64,000 nt of DNA from Sphingobium sp. (GCA_017984895.1 JAGNYO010000006.1:1-64000), one strand, 5' to 3'; numbered from the stretch's first letter, positions 35,370 to 44,813 are shown. The notes: a model not told the origin generated them from the letters alone. Numbers and translations are program-made.

Positions 35370-38300
35370 ATGACCGAACCCAAAGACTATAAAGACACTG
35401 TATTCCTGCCCAAGACCGAGTTTCCCATGAAGGCCGGCCTCAGCGCAAAGGAACCGGCTATTGCCGCGCAGTGGGAGGCGGATGATCTATACGGCAAGCT
35501 GCGCGCTGCGCGGGCGGAGCGCGAACGCTTCGTGCTGCACGATGGCCCGCCCTATGCCAATGGCGACATCCACATGGGCCATGCACTCAACAAGGTGTTG
35601 AAGGACATCATCGTGCGGTCCCAGACCCTGCTGGGCAAAGACGCGCCCTATACGCCGGGCTGGGATTGCCATGGTCTGCCGATCGAGTGGAAGATCGAGG
35701 AGGAATACAGGAAGAAGAAGCTCAACAAGGACGAGGTGCCGCCGCAGGAATTTCGCGCCCAGTGCCGCGCCTATGCCGACACCTGGGTCGGCACGCAAAA
35801 GGAGCAGTTCAAGCGCCTCGGCGTGATGGGCGATTGGGCCAATCCCTATCTGACCATGAACTACGACGCCGAGGCCGCGATTGTGGGAGAGCTGCTGAAG
35901 TTCGCGGAAAGCGGCCAGCTCTATCGCGGCGCGAAGCCGGTGATGTGGTCGCCTGTCGAAAAAACGGCGCTCGCCGAGGCTGAGGTCGAATATGAGGATG
36001 TGACGAGCACCCAGATCGACGTGGCGTTCGAGATCATGGAAGCGCCGAATTGCCGCGAGCTGGAAGGCGCTTATGCGGTCATCTGGACGACGACCCCGTG
36101 GACCATCCCCACCAACCAAGGCATCGCCTATGGGGAGGGGATTGAGTATGCTCTGATTCAGCTTGTGAGCACCGGAGTTGTTGGATGGGGCGATCAAGAA
36201 AGCGCTGCAAATGCGAACCCAGCGAGGAAATTGTTTGGACGCAAATTTGTAATTGCGAAAAATCTGATACCTGCATTTGAAAAACGCTTGGGCGCGGCCT
36301 TTACAGGAGAGCTGACAGAAGAGCATTCCGGTAGCGATGTACAAGTAGGCTTTTATACGCACGCTACATATACAGCTGACGCCTTGGCGAATGCCACGGC
36401 CCGCCACCCGATGCACCATCTCGGCGGTTTCTTCGCCAAGCCCCGCCCCTTCCTCCCCGCAGCCCATGTCACGACCGACGCGGGCACCGGCCTCGTCCAC
36501 ATGGCGCCTGATCATGGCGAGGAGGATTTCTTTGCCTGCAAGGCGCTTGGCATCGATCCCGTCTTCGCGGTGCAGGGCGATGGCAAATATCGCGAAGATT
36601 GGGCATGGCTTGGCGGCCAGGGCAGCGTCATCAACCCCAAGTTCAACGCGCCGGATGGCCCGATCTGCTCCGACCTGCGCGATGCAGGCGCGCTCCTCTC
36701 CGCCGCCGATTTCCGCCACAGCTACCCGCACTCGTGGCGCTCCAAGGCGCGGATCATCTATCGATGCACTCCGCAATGGTTCATCCCGATGGACAAGACC
36801 GGCGGCCAGATCGAGTTCGATGTCGCGCCGCTGAATGGTGTCGCGGGTGCCATCGCCGCCACCGTGTCCGGCCATGGCGCGACCCTGCGCGAAACGGCCC
36901 TCCAAGCCATCGAGGAAACCCGCTGGGTGCCGACACGCTCGCGCAACCGCATCCACGCGATGGTATCCGACCGGCCGGACTGGGTAATCAGCCGCCAGCG
37001 TGCCTGGGGCGTGCCGATCTCGCTCTATGTCCACAAGCAGACCGGCGATTACTTGCGCGATCCCGCCGTCAACGCCCGCATCCGTGAAGCCTTCAAGACA
37101 GGCGGCGCGGACGCATGGTTCGGCGCGGATCATCAGGCGCTGCTGGGCAATGAATACCGCCTCGACGACTATGAGGTGGTGAATGACATCCTCGACGTGT
37201 GGTTCGATTCAGGCTCGACCCACAGCTTCGTGATGGAGCCGCGCTTCGGCACGCAAGCCGATGACCGCGCGGACCTCTACCTCGAAGGGTCGGATCAGCA
37301 TCGCGGCTGGTTCCAGTCCAGCCTGCTCGAATCCTGCGGCACACGCGGGCGGGCGCCCTATAAATCCGTCCTCACTCACGGCTTCGCGCTCGATGGGCAG
37401 GGGCGCAAAATGTCCAAATCACTCGGTAATGTCGTCGATCCGCTGAAGATCATGAGCGAGAGCGGCGCGGACATCTTGCGCATGTGGGTCGCCTCGACGG
37501 ACTATTTCGACGACGTGCGCATCGGCAAGGAAGTGCTGGCGGGCAGCTCCGACTCATACCGCAAATTGCGCAATACCTTCCGCTATTTGCTTGGCGCGCT
37601 GGAGGGGTTTAGCGAAAACGAGCGCGTCGCGGTGGCAGCCATGCCAGAGCTGGAGCGTTACATGCTGCACCGGCTGGCAGAGCTGGACGCCACCTTGCGC
37701 GAAGTGGTGGAAACGCGCGACAGCGAAAACTGGCTGGAGTTCAGCCGCTACACCCGCGCGCTCAACGATTTTGCGAACAGCGACCTGTCGGCCTTCTTTT
37801 TCGATATCCGCAAGGACTGCCTGTATTGCGATGTGAACCCGGCGACGGGGAAACAGATGGAGAAGCGCAAGGCCTATCGCACGGTGCTGGATGTGCTGTT
37901 CCACGCACTCGTGCGTTACGCCGCGCCGATCATCCCCTTCACGGCGGAGGAAGTGTGGAAATCGCGCTATCCCAAGGCGGACAGCGTGCATATGCTGGAT
38001 TGGCCGGAGGTTGATGGTGGGTGGAAGGATGAGGAGCTAGGGCAGCGCTGGAATCGTATTCGGTACATCCGTAGCGTTGTGACTGCTGCCGTAGAGCCTC
38101 TGCGCCGAGAAAAGAAAATTCACTCATCGTTGGAAGCCGCCGTGGGCTTAAGTTTGCCGCTAGACGAAAGACTTCAATATGATGAGTGCGAGCTTGCAGA
38201 AATATGCATCGTCTCACGTATATCGCATGTGGAGGAGTTTCCTGGCAGCGAACAAGGTGAAACAGCAGATGCATATCCGCGTAAAGTTAATGATCACAAA

Positions 38301-38381
38301 TGTGGCCGCTGCTGGCGGCATTTGCCCGAAGTGACCGAAGACGGCGACCTATGCAACCGCTGCGAGGACATCCTCGCGTGA
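35370..38381 (+). CDS. ileS: Isoleucyl-tRNA synthetase
   Basis: The 1003-residue class I enzyme charges tRNA-Ile and edits valine. The HIGH motif is DIHMGHALNK (about residues 68-77), the CP1 editing domain spans about 200-430, the KMSKS loop is GRKMSKSLGN (about 680) and a C-terminal zinc ribbon reads CGRCWRHLPE with LCNRCED at the end. Two internal stretches (about 36150-36395 and 38070-38290) are clearly less GC-rich than the rest. The gene sits between ribF and lspA. Confidence 0.97.
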   Translation: MTEPKDYKDTVFLPKTEFPMKAGLSAKEPAIAAQWEADDLYGKLRAARAERERFVLHDGPPYANGDIHMGHALNKVLKDIIVRSQTLLGKDAPYTPGWDCHGLPIEWKIEEEYRKKKLNKDEVPPQEFRAQCRAYADTWVGTQKEQFKRLGVMGDWANPYLTMNYDAEAAIVGELLKFAESGQLYRGAKPVMWSPVEKTALAEAEVEYEDVTSTQIDVAFEIMEAPNCRELEGAYAVIWTTTPWTIPTNQGIAYGEGIEYALIQLVSTGVVGWGDQESAANANPARKLFGRKFVIAKNLIPAFEKRLGAAFTGELTEEHSGSDVQVGFYTHATYTADALANATARHPMHHLGGFFAKPRPFLPAAHVTTDAGTGLVHMAPDHGEEDFFACKALGIDPVFAVQGDGKYREDWAWLGGQGSVINPKFNAPDGPICSDLRDAGALLSAADFRHSYPHSWRSKARIIYRCTPQWFIPMDKTGGQIEFDVAPLNGVAGAIAATVSGHGATLRETALQAIEETRWVPTRSRNRIHAMVSDRPDWVISRQRAWGVPISLYVHKQTGDYLRDPAVNARIREAFKTGGADAWFGADHQALLGNEYRLDDYEVVNDILDVWFDSGSTHSFVMEPRFGTQADDRADLYLEGSDQHRGWFQSSLLESCGTRGRAPYKSVLTHGFALDGQGRKMSKSLGNVVDPLKIMSESGADILRMWVASTDYFDDVRIGKEVLAGSSDSYRKLRNTFRYLLGALEGFSENERVAVAAMPELERYMLHRLAELDATLREVVETRDSENWLEFSRYTRALNDFANSDLSAFFFDIRKDCLYCDVNPATGKQMEKRKAYRTVLDVLFHALVRYAAPIIPFTAEEVWKSRYPKADSVHMLDWPEVDGGWKDEELGQRWNRIRYIRSVVTAAVEPLRREKKIHSSLEAAVGLSLPLDERLQYDECELAEICIVSRISHVEEFPGSEQGETADAYPRKVNDHKCGRCWRHLPEVTEDGDLCNRCEDILA

Positions 38382-38399
38382 GCCTATGCATCCCCATTC

Positions 38400-38488
38400 G
38401 TCATGCTGAACTTGTTTCAGCATCCATCGCGCCTCTGGTTCCGCCGGTCTGTGGGGAGAGATGGACCCTGAAACAAGTTCAGGGTGAC
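38400..38488. repeat. REP-like inverted repeat pair between ileS and lspA
   Basis: A left arm, 38400-38426, reads ATGCTGAAC then TTGTTTCAGCAT within a longer copy; the right arm, 38462-38488, is its near reverse complement with CCCTGAAAC and GTTCAGGG. Each arm can fold on itself, and the arms differ by paired changes that keep the hairpin (ATGC..GCAT on the left, CCC..GGG on the right). This is the hallmark of dispersed palindromic repeats, from memory frequent in sphingomonads. Confidence 0.7.
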
Positions 38489-38502
38489 GGCGGGAGCGCG
38501 AT

Positions 38503-39036
38503 GTGACCACAGCACCTCTCCTCCCCCCGCTGCATCGCAGGCTCGGTGCCTCCCTTGCCGCGACGATCCTGATCCTCGATCAGCTTATCAAATATATCGT
38601 CACCGTCCCCCTCGCGCTCGAATCGCGCGGGGATGAGGGGTTGGAGATACTGCCGATATTCGCGCTACGCTGGCTGGAAAACCGGGGCATCTCGATGGGC
38701 TTTTTCCATGCGGATAATGACATGGCGCGCTGGCTGCTGGTGGTGCTGACCGCCGGCATCGCGGCCTTTGTCGCCGCATGGATGTGGCGCGAACGGTCAA
38801 AACAGGACGTGGTGGCGCTCGGCCTCGTGCTCGGTGGTGCACTCGGCAACATCATAGACCGGGTGCGGCTCGGTTTTGTGATCGATTATGCTGATCTGCA
38901 CTTCGGCGAATGGCGGCCATTCCTCATTTTCAACCTTGCTGACGCGGCGATTACCATCGGCGTGCTGATCCTGCTTGCGCGTGCGCTCCTGCTGCGCGAA
39001 AAGGACGCAAATTCGGAGAGTCAAACAAATGCGTAA
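38503..39036 (+). CDS. lspA: Lipoprotein signal peptidase (signal peptidase II)
   Basis: The 177-residue membrane protease cleaves prolipoprotein signal peptides. The catalytic aspartates are in GNIIDRVRLGFVIDY (about residues 117-131) and FNLADAAITIG (about 143-153). Four membrane helices are visible, starting with TILILDQLIKYIV, and an ENRGISMGF stretch corresponds to the conserved N-x-G-x-x-F-G region. Translation begins at a GTG (38503) with GGGAG six bases before it. The stop overlaps the following lipoprotein gene by eight bases. Confidence 0.94.
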   Translation: MTTAPLLPPLHRRLGASLAATILILDQLIKYIVTVPLALESRGDEGLEILPIFALRWLENRGISMGFFHADNDMARWLLVVLTAGIAAFVAAWMWRERSKQDVVALGLVLGGALGNIIDRVRLGFVIDYADLHFGEWRPFLIFNLADAAITIGVLILLARALLLREKDANSESQTNA

Positions 39037-39442
39037 ACTTGTCGTCGTCGCCACACTTACCGCCACGCTTGCAGGCCTCTCTGCATGCGGATCGAGCGGA
39101 ATTTTCAACCGCGCCCGCCCGGATGAGATGCAGGTGACGCGGCAGGCGCCGCTCGTCATTCCACCCGATTTCGCGCTGGTTCCGCCCGCCCCCGGCGCCG
39201 CTTCCACGGTAACGCCCGAAGCCAGCCGTCAGGCGATGGAAGCGATGTTCGGTCCACCGGCCGCACGTTCGCCAGCCGAAGCAGCGGCCCTTTCCACTGC
39301 TGGTCGCGACAACGCGCTGCCGGGCATCCGTTCTTCAGTCGGCGATCCCGCCACCAACCTGGTTGACAAGGGCGCGACCACGCGCGACATCCTTGCCGCG
39401 CCGGAGGGTGACGGCCAATATGGCCGCGCTGTCGCAAACTAG
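39029..39442 (+). CDS. DUF3035-type lipoprotein
   Basis: The 137-residue product starts MRKLVVVATLTATLAGLSAC, a lipoprotein signal with lipobox LSAC and the lipidated cysteine at position 20. The mature part is rich in Ala and Pro, with VIPPDFALVPPAPG and a region near MEAMFGPPAARSPAEA. It is of the DUF3035 type found after lspA in alphaproteobacteria. Function is unknown. Being coupled to lspA is fitting for a substrate of that enzyme. Confidence 0.8.
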   Translation: MRKLVVVATLTATLAGLSACGSSGIFNRARPDEMQVTRQAPLVIPPDFALVPPAPGAASTVTPEASRQAMEAMFGPPAARSPAEAAALSTAGRDNALPGIRSSVGDPATNLVDKGATTRDILAAPEGDGQYGRAVAN

Positions 39443-39464
39443 GATTTGCTCCATTTGGGCCGCG

Positions 39465-40193
39465 TTAATCCGGCAGTTTCCAGTCGATTGGCGACTCGCC
39501 ATGTGCGGCAAGGAAGGCGTTAGCCCGGCTGAACGGGCGACTGCCGAAAAATCCGTTATGCGCTGACAGCGGCGATGGATGGGCGGAGCGGATCACACAA
39601 TGCCGCCCACCTTGGCTGACATCGCGCACAAAGGCCGCCTTTTTCTGGGCATAGGCGCCCCACAGGATAAACACGATCGGCCGCTCCTGCTGCGCCACCA
39701 GTGCGATCACCGCATCGGTAAACTTCTCCCAGCCCTTGCCCTGATGGCTGGCGGCATGCCCCATCTCGACCGTCAGCACGCTGTTCAATAGCAGCACGCC
39801 CTGCTCCGCCCAATGGGTGAGGTTGCCATGGCGCGGCGGATCAATGCCAAGGTCAGCCTTCATTTCCTTGAATATGTTGGCGAGGCTGGGCGGCGGGCGC
39901 ACTCCGCGCTGCACGGAAAAGCACAGACCATGCGCCTGACCCTCGCCATGATAAGGGTCTTGCCCCAGAATGACGACCCGCACCTTATCGAGCGGCGTCA
40001 GATCCAGCGCGCGGAAATATTCGCTGCCTTTGGGAAAGATGCGCTTGCCCTGCGCCTTCTGCTCCAGCAGGAATGTGCGCAGCGAACCCATGACAGGCGC
40101 GCCAAATATATCGGCTAATGGCTCTGCCCAGCTTGGATTGAGCTTGGGGGCAGCGGAACGGGCGGCGGTGTCGGTTTTGGCAGTATCAGTCAT
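39465..40193 (-). CDS. ung: Uracil-DNA glycosylase
   Basis: The 242-residue repair enzyme removes uracil from DNA. The water-activating motif is VVILGQDPYHGEG (about residues 78-90), the His loop is AHPSPLSAHNGF (about 208-219), and LLLNSVLTVEMG is also typical of family 1. The ATG at 40193 is fixed by family length; an open frame continues upstream. It is convergent with the lipoprotein gene and divergent from the GNAT gene. Confidence 0.96.
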   Translation of the reverse strand: MTDTAKTDTAARSAAPKLNPSWAEPLADIFGAPVMGSLRTFLLEQKAQGKRIFPKGSEYFRALDLTPLDKVRVVILGQDPYHGEGQAHGLCFSVQRGVRPPPSLANIFKEMKADLGIDPPRHGNLTHWAEQGVLLLNSVLTVEMGHAASHQGKGWEKFTDAVIALVAQQERPIVFILWGAYAQKKAAFVRDVSQGGRHCVIRSAHPSPLSAHNGFFGSRPFSRANAFLAAHGESPIDWKLPD

Positions 40194-40233
40194 GAGCCGG
40201 ATGTTAAGGAATAAAGGATAGGATGCAAAGGCT

Positions 40234-41310
40234 ATGCATCTGACCGCGCATTTCGAAGAAATCAGTGATCTCGCCGCGGTGGAAGCACGCTGGCGCGTAT
40301 TGGAACAGCGCGCGCAGCCCAAGTCCTTTTTCCTGCGCTGGGTGTGGGTGGGAAGCTGGCTCGCCGCCATGCGTGAGGCGGGCATGGATTTGCCGGAGCT
40401 GATGGTCATTCGCGGCAGGCATGGCACTGACGAAGGGCTGGCACTGATTGGCAACGCTGCTGTTCAGCGTAAGCTCGGCTCGGTGTCGGCACTATGGCTG
40501 AATGAAGCGGGCGAGCCAGAAGCGGACCGACCCTTCATCGAGTATAACGGGCTGCTTTGCGCGCAGGACAAACTGCCTTTAGCAGTCCATGCATTTTGTG
40601 AGGCGCTGGCAGCGCGAGAGGACTGGGTGGTTCTGCACCTATCTGGCCTTGGCTTCGGCGCATTACTGACCGAAGTGCCGGGCGTGCGGCGCCGCACGAT
40701 CCGCGACGCCTCGCCTGCATATTTTGCAGACCTCAAAGCGGTGCGCGGCGCAGGGGGAGACTATCTCTCGCTCCTGAGCGCCAATACGCGCGCGCAGATC
40801 AAGCGCTCGGTAAAAGACGAGCCGGCAGAGCTGGAGATCGAGTCGGCAACGGATACCGTAACGCTCGACCTTTGGCTGGAGGATATGCGCGTGATGAACG
40901 CGGGTCGCCATGCGGACAATGCGTGGGACAATTCCTTCTTTCGGAATTTTGTGCGCAGGATCGTTCGGGCAGGGCAAGCCGACGCCACCGTTGAGCTGCT
41001 GCGCATTACCGCCGGGGAAGAGGCTGTTGGCTTTCTGCTGAACTTCATATGGGCAGGCCGGGCGATGAACTATCAGTCCGCCTTCGCCCTACCGCGCACC
41101 GCCAAATCCAAGCCAGGCCTGATGTGCCATGCAGCAGCGGTGGCGCATTATGCGGCGCGTGACCTCAACCTCTACTCCTTCCTCGCAGGCAAGGATCGCT
41201 ACAAGCATAGCCTCTCGACCGGCGCGGAGGAGCTGCACTGGTGGGCGCTGGAGCGATTTGACTGGCGGCTGGAAGCCGAGGCGTTCTTGCGGAAGATATT
41301 CAGCAAGTAA
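40234..41310 (+). CDS. GNAT-fold acyltransferase, CelD/BioF2-like
   Basis: The 358-residue protein has the double-GNAT (FemAB-like) layout of the CelD/BioF2 type: KSFFLRWVWVGSWLAAM at the start, LSANTRAQIKRSV in the middle (about residues 184-196) with the conserved basic linker, and a second GNAT half containing GFLLNFIWAGRAMNYQSAF and YSFLAGKDRYKHS. Such enzymes transfer acyl or aminoacyl groups; the substrate is not known. Its stop abuts directly the stop of the minus-strand dioxygenase-like gene. A second, related gene lies at 42189. Confidence 0.78.
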   Translation: MHLTAHFEEISDLAAVEARWRVLEQRAQPKSFFLRWVWVGSWLAAMREAGMDLPELMVIRGRHGTDEGLALIGNAAVQRKLGSVSALWLNEAGEPEADRPFIEYNGLLCAQDKLPLAVHAFCEALAAREDWVVLHLSGLGFGALLTEVPGVRRRTIRDASPAYFADLKAVRGAGGDYLSLLSANTRAQIKRSVKDEPAELEIESATDTVTLDLWLEDMRVMNAGRHADNAWDNSFFRNFVRRIVRAGQADATVELLRITAGEEAVGFLLNFIWAGRAMNYQSAFALPRTAKSKPGLMCHAAAVAHYAARDLNLYSFLAGKDRYKHSLSTGAEELHWWALERFDWRLEAEAFLRKIFSK

Positions 41311-42192
41311 TCATGCTACCCAGCCCAGCCGGTTGACCAGCCTAAACAGCGCTCGACCGATCCACTGCGTCTCCGACTTGTGCCCCACGGTCACCAGCGG
41401 CAGCCCTTTGGCGCGCAGACGAGCGTTGAGGCTGTGCAGCTCCCCTTCCGCGACGCTGCGCTCAGAACGCCAGGTGATCGAGAAACTGACAGAGACACTC
41501 GGTCCATTGCGCACAAAATGCGGCGCCTTCACGGGCATCAGCACGGCCTCTCCTGGTGCGAGGTGCACGGCACTTCCCCGATCCATAAACCGATCTTCCC
41601 ACGCAAGGTTGCGATGTCCTCCGCTCGCGAAGCTCTCGCTCTGCTGCGGCGGCACTGTTTCCTCATCATGTGTCGGGAATACATGCATCGTCTTATCGGA
41701 CCGGATCTGGAGCAGGATATTATGCTCAGGGTCCATATGAAAGGGGGTAATGCTGCCGGGCGAGGTGATGAAAATGAACGCCTCGCGGTGGAGCATCGGC
41801 CCGGTCCGCGCTTCAACCAGCGGACGCAGCTCTTCCAACGCGGCATCGAGCAGCACGGCATAAGCAGAATCGCGTTCCACATTTTTGAGCACAGCCCAAC
41901 TGCCGTTGCTCTCGATCGTGCGGATCGTTTCGCCAAGGCTGAGGCCGTTGGCGGGCGTGTCCTCGGGGCGAATACCTAATGGCAAATCCCCGCGATTATA
42001 CTCCACTCTTTCCGCCGGCATCCGCTCAGCCAGTTGGGCAAGCGCAGTGAGGCTGAGCAGAGGATGATCAGCCAGACAATGACGCAGATGTGCGTGCCGG
42101 TCTGGATAGGCCGCGGCAAAGGCTTCGCGCGCCTCCTCATCGAAAGCGAAGAACTCGGCAGTCTCCCGCCCTATCGGTTGATGAAGGCTCAT
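41311..42192 (-). CDS. Cupin/JmjC-like 2-oxoglutarate dioxygenase candidate
   Basis: The 293-residue protein has a jelly-roll core with ITPFHMDPEHNILLQIRSDK (HxD, about residues 152-171) and a distal His in MPVKAPHFVRNG (about 227-238), the arrangement of JmjC-like Fe(II)/2-oxoglutarate hydroxylases. A conserved-looking AFIFITSPG precedes. The N-terminal third (about 1-95) is helical. Its 5' end overlaps the last four bases of the upstream GNAT gene on the same strand, so the two are co-translated. A role in hydroxylating an acylated product is plausible but not shown. Confidence 0.7.
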   Translation of the reverse strand: MSLHQPIGRETAEFFAFDEEAREAFAAAYPDRHAHLRHCLADHPLLSLTALAQLAERMPAERVEYNRGDLPLGIRPEDTPANGLSLGETIRTIESNGSWAVLKNVERDSAYAVLLDAALEELRPLVEARTGPMLHREAFIFITSPGSITPFHMDPEHNILLQIRSDKTMHVFPTHDEETVPPQQSESFASGGHRNLAWEDRFMDRGSAVHLAPGEAVLMPVKAPHFVRNGPSVSVSFSITWRSERSVAEGELHSLNARLRAKGLPLVTVGHKSETQWIGRALFRLVNRLGWVA

Positions 42193-43319
42193 GGCCGTCT
42201 CCCTTTCACAGAACTTATGCCGGATTCGAGAAAACCCGTAATTTCAAATGTGATATGGCGCTTGAGGGCTGTCAGCCCCTGCCCCATAAGCGCCACACGA
42301 TATTGCACGATATGCCGTCGCTCCGCCCATAGGCCATCAATCATCGGATGGTTGGGCGCGGCGCAGCTATCCGACCATTCCAGCGTCGGGTCTGCCAAGG
42401 CAGCACGCAAATTGTCCAGTTCGATCAATACGCCAGGCGAGAAGCGGGCAAAGCGTTCGTCAAACGCGATCTTGTAGCTGAAAGCGCCGCATCCCAGCCG
42501 GAAGTTGACCAGCATCGCAATAGGCTGACCGTCCAGATCGATGCGCAGCATATCGAGCAAACCATTATGTGCGCTGTTCGCGATCGCTTCACGGAAAAAG
42601 GCGCGGGTAGCCGGCGCACTGCCTAGCGCCGTGCCCTCCTCGCCTTTCCAGCCAGCACACTCGAGCGCGAGGAAATCTTCCGCCCATGCCCGTGCGTCTC
42701 CGCCATCAGAGAGGCGGCGATGTGTCACTTCACCTTGCTCGGCCAGACGGTTCATGAGCCGCCTGATCTCCTTGCGCTTCTTCGCGCGGATATTGCTATC
42801 ACAATAGCCTTCCGCATCCATCGCTGAGCGGAGCATTGCCCGCTCATGGCTGGCAATTCGCTTACATCCTCTTTTTTGCGCTGCGCAGAGCTGCTCGAGC
42901 GCGATTGCAACCGGCCCCTCGGCGTCCAGCACATCGAGGTGGAGGAAATTACCGGCCCAGCGCGTATCATCAAGCTGTTGCAGGATCGCAGCCCATGCCT
43001 GCGTTTCCTCGCCGGCCAGCATCAATGGCGCGCCATAAAAGCATTGACCGTGCATCCAGTTGGCGCAGTTCTTAACCCGATAGCGCGCATGCGCCGAACG
43101 CACCTGCACCGGCATCACGCCAATAAGCTGTCCGGTATCATCCCGCGCCTCGATCATCCGCACGCGCGTCCCATCCTCAAGATGGCGCAGCGCAGGGAGC
43201 AGAATAGCGGGATGATAGAAGGGGTTAGGCTCTGCCGCCCGCTGCGCAAGCGCGCGCCATTCCTCCGCACAATGCGAAGCTGCGCTGGGTATCGCAACCG
43301 GGGCGGAGGCCATGTCCAT
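42189..43319 (-). CDS. GNAT-fold acyltransferase, CelD/BioF2-like (second copy)
   Basis: The 376-residue product is related in layout to the plus-strand GNAT protein: NPFYHPAILLPALRHLEDG at about residues 32-50, a basic linker NIRAKKRKEIRRLMNRLAEQ (about 178-197) and a second GNAT half with GQPIAMLVNFRLGCGAFSYK and ERFARFSPGVLIELDNL. It overlaps the dioxygenase-like gene by four bases. Substrate is unknown. An AATTTC-TTAG-GAAATT palindrome (43336-43351) lies just upstream of its start and may be an operator. Confidence 0.78.
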   Translation of the reverse strand: MDMASAPVAIPSAASHCAEEWRALAQRAAEPNPFYHPAILLPALRHLEDGTRVRMIEARDDTGQLIGVMPVQVRSAHARYRVKNCANWMHGQCFYGAPLMLAGEETQAWAAILQQLDDTRWAGNFLHLDVLDAEGPVAIALEQLCAAQKRGCKRIASHERAMLRSAMDAEGYCDSNIRAKKRKEIRRLMNRLAEQGEVTHRRLSDGGDARAWAEDFLALECAGWKGEEGTALGSAPATRAFFREAIANSAHNGLLDMLRIDLDGQPIAMLVNFRLGCGAFSYKIAFDERFARFSPGVLIELDNLRAALADPTLEWSDSCAAPNHPMIDGLWAERRHIVQYRVALMGQGLTALKRHITFEITGFLESGISSVKGRRP

Positions 43320-43376
43320 GCCTTTCCATAGCCCTAATTTCTTAGGAAATTCTTGGAGTAGGCCAAAAACTCACTG

Positions 43377-44678
43377 CTATCGCTCGGTCGCCGCACGCAC
43401 CATCTCGCCGATCTCCGTGAACTTTTCACGCGGATTGCCCGGCAGAGCGCGCGCTACTTCCGCCGCGTCGATATTCTGCCAGTCCCGGAAGGTAACGACA
43501 TCGACCCCGCGCGCCGCCAACAACGCATCCAGACCTTGCCGCCCGGCCTTGTCAGCACCCTCGCCAATGTCCTCTGCGATCTTGTCGGCGATCATCACAC
43601 CGTCGGGCTTGTTGGTGCCAATGGTGCCGCTCGGCCCGCGCCGTGCCCAACCGACGCAATAGAGGCCGGGCAAGATCCGCCCCTCATCGCTCGCGAAGCG
43701 CCCCCGCCCATGCTCATAGGGCACGCCTTCAATCGCGGGCGTTTGATAGCCGATGCAACTGATAACCAGCGATGCCTCGATTGTGTAGAGCTCGCCCGTG
43801 CCATGGCTGTTGTAGCGGTCGTCCAGATCCGTGCGCTCGACAACCATGCGCTGCACATGCCCCTCGCCCTCGATCACGACCGGCATGGCATAGAAATCGA
43901 AGTCGACCGTTACCGGCTTGATCACCGGATTGGCGGCATATCCCCTCAACAAAGTGACGGATTTGCGTATCCCCGGTTCGAGCAGCGCATCCGCTCCTTC
44001 CTCGGGCAGATCCGCAGGGTCCACGCGCGGCGCGGCGCGCTCCAGCTTGGCCAGCTCGCCCAGCTCCTTGGGCGTCATTGCGATCTGGTGCGGCCCGCGC
44101 CTGCCCAGGAGCGTGACGTGGCGGATATGCGATTGCGCCAGCGCCTCTCGCGCATGGGCGACGATATCGCTGCCAGCGAACTCTTGCCGAGTCTTGGAAA
44201 GAATGCGTGCGACATCTAGCGCCACATTGCCATTGCCGATCACCACCGCATGCGTGCCATGCAACGATGGGTTCAGCCGTGCATAATCCGGGTGGCCGTT
44301 ATACCATCCCACAAACGCAGCGCTGCCTACCACGCCGGGCAGGTCCGCGCCGGGAATATCGAGCTTGCGGTCATGCGGCGCACCAGTGGCGATCACCACC
44401 GCATCATAAAGCGATTGCAGTTCCGCTATGCTGATGTCCTGCCCAATGCACACATTGCCGACAAAGCGCACCGTGTCGGTGAGCGCCACCGCCTCATACC
44501 GCTTCGCCACCGCCTTGATCGACTGATGATCTGGTGCCACGCCCGTGCGAATAAGGCCGAAAGGCACCGGCAGCCGGTCGATGATGTCCACACGCGCGCC
44601 ATCGCCGAAGATATTGCGGCATGCCTCTGCGGTGTAATAACCCGCCGGGCCTGACCCGATGATTGCAATATGGCGCAT
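43377..44678 (-). CDS. Ferredoxin-NADP+ reductase-like flavoprotein (FprA/adrenodoxin-reductase type)
   Basis: The 433-residue protein starts MRHIAIIGSGPAGYYTAEAC, an FAD-binding GxGxxG fold, and includes VPFGLIRTGVAPDHQSIK (about 36-53), the NADP-binding VVIGNGNVALDVARIL (about 144-159) and the late GLYCVGWARRGPSGTIGTNK with the final FAD contact. This is the adrenodoxin-reductase/FprA pattern, moving electrons between NADPH and ferredoxins. The ATG at 44678 follows GGGGGAT; the frame is open above. It may feed electrons to oxygenases, for example the dioxygenase-like gene nearby, but this is only context. Confidence 0.9.
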   Translation of the reverse strand: MRHIAIIGSGPAGYYTAEACRNIFGDGARVDIIDRLPVPFGLIRTGVAPDHQSIKAVAKRYEAVALTDTVRFVGNVCIGQDISIAELQSLYDAVVIATGAPHDRKLDIPGADLPGVVGSAAFVGWYNGHPDYARLNPSLHGTHAVVIGNGNVALDVARILSKTRQEFAGSDIVAHAREALAQSHIRHVTLLGRRGPHQIAMTPKELGELAKLERAAPRVDPADLPEEGADALLEPGIRKSVTLLRGYAANPVIKPVTVDFDFYAMPVVIEGEGHVQRMVVERTDLDDRYNSHGTGELYTIEASLVISCIGYQTPAIEGVPYEHGRGRFASDEGRILPGLYCVGWARRGPSGTIGTNKPDGVMIADKIAEDIGEGADKAGRQGLDALLAARGVDVVTFRDWQNIDAAEVARALPGNPREKFTEIGEMVRAATER

Positions 44679-44813
44679 CCGATCCCCCGCATGATTTTGC
44701 GCCATGCTAACCGGCATTCTCTGCGCCGCAAGCAGGAATATGCGTCGCGTCTATCTATATGTAAAATCTTGCGGAAAGCCGATGCCCGGATACGCGAATA
44801 AACCAGATGGTAA

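Noticed and set aside
35487..37133. Open frame of 548 codons on the minus strand
   Set aside because: It is antisense to ileS, whose protein motifs are clear; the opposite frame has no recognisable motif.
38300..38506. Short frame between ileS and lspA
   Set aside because: It consists of the end of ileS out of frame and the palindromic repeat; no protein features.
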